Shown here: positions 62,115-64,000 of the stretch, in pieces
How the letters are laid out: every line of letters begins with the position of its first letter
How positions within the stretch are numbered: position 1 is the stretch's first letter
Source of the DNA: Nymphaea colorata
Lineage: Eukaryota > Streptophyta > Magnoliopsida > Nymphaeales > Nymphaeaceae
Assembly (NCBI RefSeq): GCF_008831285.2
Contig: NC_045144.1
Location: 17,189,716-17,253,715 of the forward strand
Direction: 5' to 3'
DNA: 64,000 nt
Notes under the pieces: model-generated
Seen by the model: only the letters and a program-made list of their open reading frames with translations
The model's database searches: none
What the model was told of the DNA's origin: nothing
Position numbers and translations under genes: made by a program

Positions 62115-64000
62115 ATCTTGATGGCGATTTCTCATCTCTGTTCAGCCACATACAAATAAAAGAAGCCCCTTCTCTTTTTTTTTTTTTTCTTCTCGTTTAA
62201 ACGGTTTTCATATTATTCTCAGCACAGTGATGGCACTTATTTGCTACAGGGCCATGAATTGGTACTTTCAACTGCGGGGGGGAGATACGTTCTCTCGGAC
62301 CCAGATGTGTTGTCCCATCGGCATCTACCTTTTCACGTCTCTCTTAACCTGAACTAACCAAATCGTCAAATTGGGACAAAAGTAGAGGACGTAGAATATA
62401 CACCGGGAGAAAGGGACTCCTTTTGCATGGACATCTTTCACCAGACACACCGAGGGTGCCCACAATCATATCTCGGGGAAGTGTAGGGCGACATTCTTCT
62501 TAAAAGAGCTTAACAAGAATGTAGCCCTCAATTATGTGCTAAAAGAACGACGCTCGATGTGGAGGGATTTATGCTTCAATTCTTGGCTTTAGATGCCCGC
62601 AACAAGCTACCGCCTTTCTTCTACTGAATCAACTTTGAGGCATCAGACCATTAACTTCAGTAGGAAGCACCGATCACTGCTTTCTTATGATGACGTCCGT
62701 AAATCCCGTTAAGGAATTTATTAACGCTTAAAACCCGAATATGTTACGTTAGTGATCGAGCCGCACAGTGTCACAGAATTTAGTTTTCACTCGATGCTAC
62801 TGTATGACGATGATATACCGTTGTGTGTGTGGCTCAGCAGTGCTAGTTTCTGTCTTGCTCAGACTAGTAGCCGGCTCACGCCCTTGTTGATATCCATGAT
62901 AACGCATGACAAATGGCTGCAATTTCCCTTATTCTCGAGTGGGTTGGTGCAATAACAGTTGGGGCAAGAGAAAGTTGTTGACATGCAAGTTGAAGCACGG
63001 TGATGGACGGCACCCTGAAGTACTGAAAGCAAGTCATATACTCCTAATAGGATAAGAGGTTGGGTGAAAGCTTCAACCTTTTGTGCACGGAGCAATGAAA
63101 ACCCTAATCACCTAGAAATTTCGCTGCCATTTTCACTAAGATCGTTGTACCATGTATATCTTATTAATAAATTAAGGAGAGACATGAAAAGCGTCGCTTT
63201 GTCTTCGCCATGGGAATTGATCTGCCGGTATTGCTTGGGTAATAAAAATCATCTCATCATACGAAACCAGTATCCCTTCATATTAAAATCCAATTGGTGC
63301 TCAAAAGAACCCCAAAGGTATCTAAACAGCAGGCACTAATATAGGTCAAATGAGTTAATTTTTCCTATCCACCCGTAGAACATCTGGAATTGCTCCTCAG
63401 GCCTTTGTTCCGATCCCATTAATCTTCGGTTTAACCCCTCAGCAGTGCCAATAAAGGGCAAAAAGAAGGAACAGAAAAGGAAAAAGGAGATAAAAGAAAG
63501 AAAGCTTGGAAGCATCTTTAGGATACATCAATCGTCATAAAATAATCAACCACGCACCAAAGCTCACCAACTTTAATTCGTTGGTCGTCGATGAAAATGC
63601 CCAAAGGGTACTATGCACTACGATAGGACTGATCAAGGCTAAATAAACTATGGCAACTCTTTCACGGGACATGACCAACTGACCCTTTGTAGTTGTTGAA
63701 AGCCAAGAGAAAAATCCATCCAGCCATTGCCAGCAGCCCGATATCTAATACCAAAGCTGTTGAGTGGAGAAGAAAAAGCTAAAAGGGACTACATACTGAA
63801 AAGAAAAACCCTTCTTTTTCCACTGCTATTTCCTTTTCTTTTCTAACGTCCTTGGCGAACAAGCTGGCTAATTCTCAGCTAGCTTCCCCGAAAAGATCTT
63901 AGTTGGAAAAGTTCGATCTAACAGCCCGAACAGGAAGGCATTGTGCTGTTGTGCAATACAGCCATTGAACCAGTACAACGCCATGTGCCCGCCAGTGATG

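Larger units (their letters stand above)
60019..64000. other. TDP1 upstream region and gene-free right end
   Basis: The first few hundred bases are the promoter and leader region of the minus-strand FHA-TDP1 gene. Beyond that there is AT-rich sequence with a (TA)n run (61042-61071), GC-richer patches near 61110-61190, and a pair of 37-bp direct repeats 100 bp apart (61978 and 62078). No gene is recognised. A 43-codon minus-strand frame entering from the right edge and ending at 63868 is noted as a weak candidate for the end of the next gene. Confidence 0.5.

Noticed and set aside
1-64000. CRISPR array, viral or bacterial gene cluster
   Set aside because: No regularly spaced repeats with unique spacers, no operon-like gene packing, and no viral or retroelement pol frames; the gene content is ordinary plant nuclear DNA.

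Overview
This is nuclear DNA of a flowering plant. Long AT-rich introns, GT-AG splicing, an angiosperm-type tRNA-Val(AAC), a telo-box promoter, abundant CT/AT microsatellites and small MITE/MULE-type transposons all point that way. All recognisable proteins are plant nuclear genes. I cannot name the species.

Layout from left to right. (1) 2573-13671, minus: acetyl-CoA synthetase in 18 exons, which splice in my reading to one 756-residue frame. Intron 4 carries a 733-bp Mutator-like insertion and intron 10 has a GC donor. (2) 13672-19645: gene-poor, simple repeats. (3) 19646-24410, plus: the 55-residue mitochondrial ATP synthase 6 kDa subunit, with a 4.5-kb last intron and a final exon that appears to supply only the stop codon. 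(4) 26320-28218, plus: intronless CBF5/dyskerin, the H/ACA snoRNP pseudouridine synthase, with duplicated telo boxes upstream. (5) 31494-32104, plus: a broken two-exon copy of a PCC13-62-type desiccation-related (ferritin-like) gene. (6) 35367-35627, plus: a small serine-rich-related protein with a TATA box and a probable 5'UTR intron. (7) 41542-42975, minus: an intronless PLS-type PPR protein. (8) 43708-43781, plus: tRNA-Val(AAC). (9) 45470-45718, plus: a small unrecognised protein. (10) 49807-60018, minus: a 12-exon, 1322-residue FHA-TDP1 fusion of the plant TDP1-beta type, with all catalytic residues present. (11) 60019-64000: no convincing gene.

The genes do not form a pathway. They are independent housekeeping loci for acetate activation, respiration, ribosome and telomerase RNP biogenesis, DNA repair, organelle RNA processing and translation, separated by gene-poor sequence with small transposons and decayed tandem duplications. 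I found no virus, CRISPR array, gene cluster or clearly new system. The items most worth a second look are the FHA-TDP1 fusion, the stop-only exon, the desiccation pseudogene, the two GC-AG introns, the MULE-like insertion and an orphan exon-like frame at 45108-45248.
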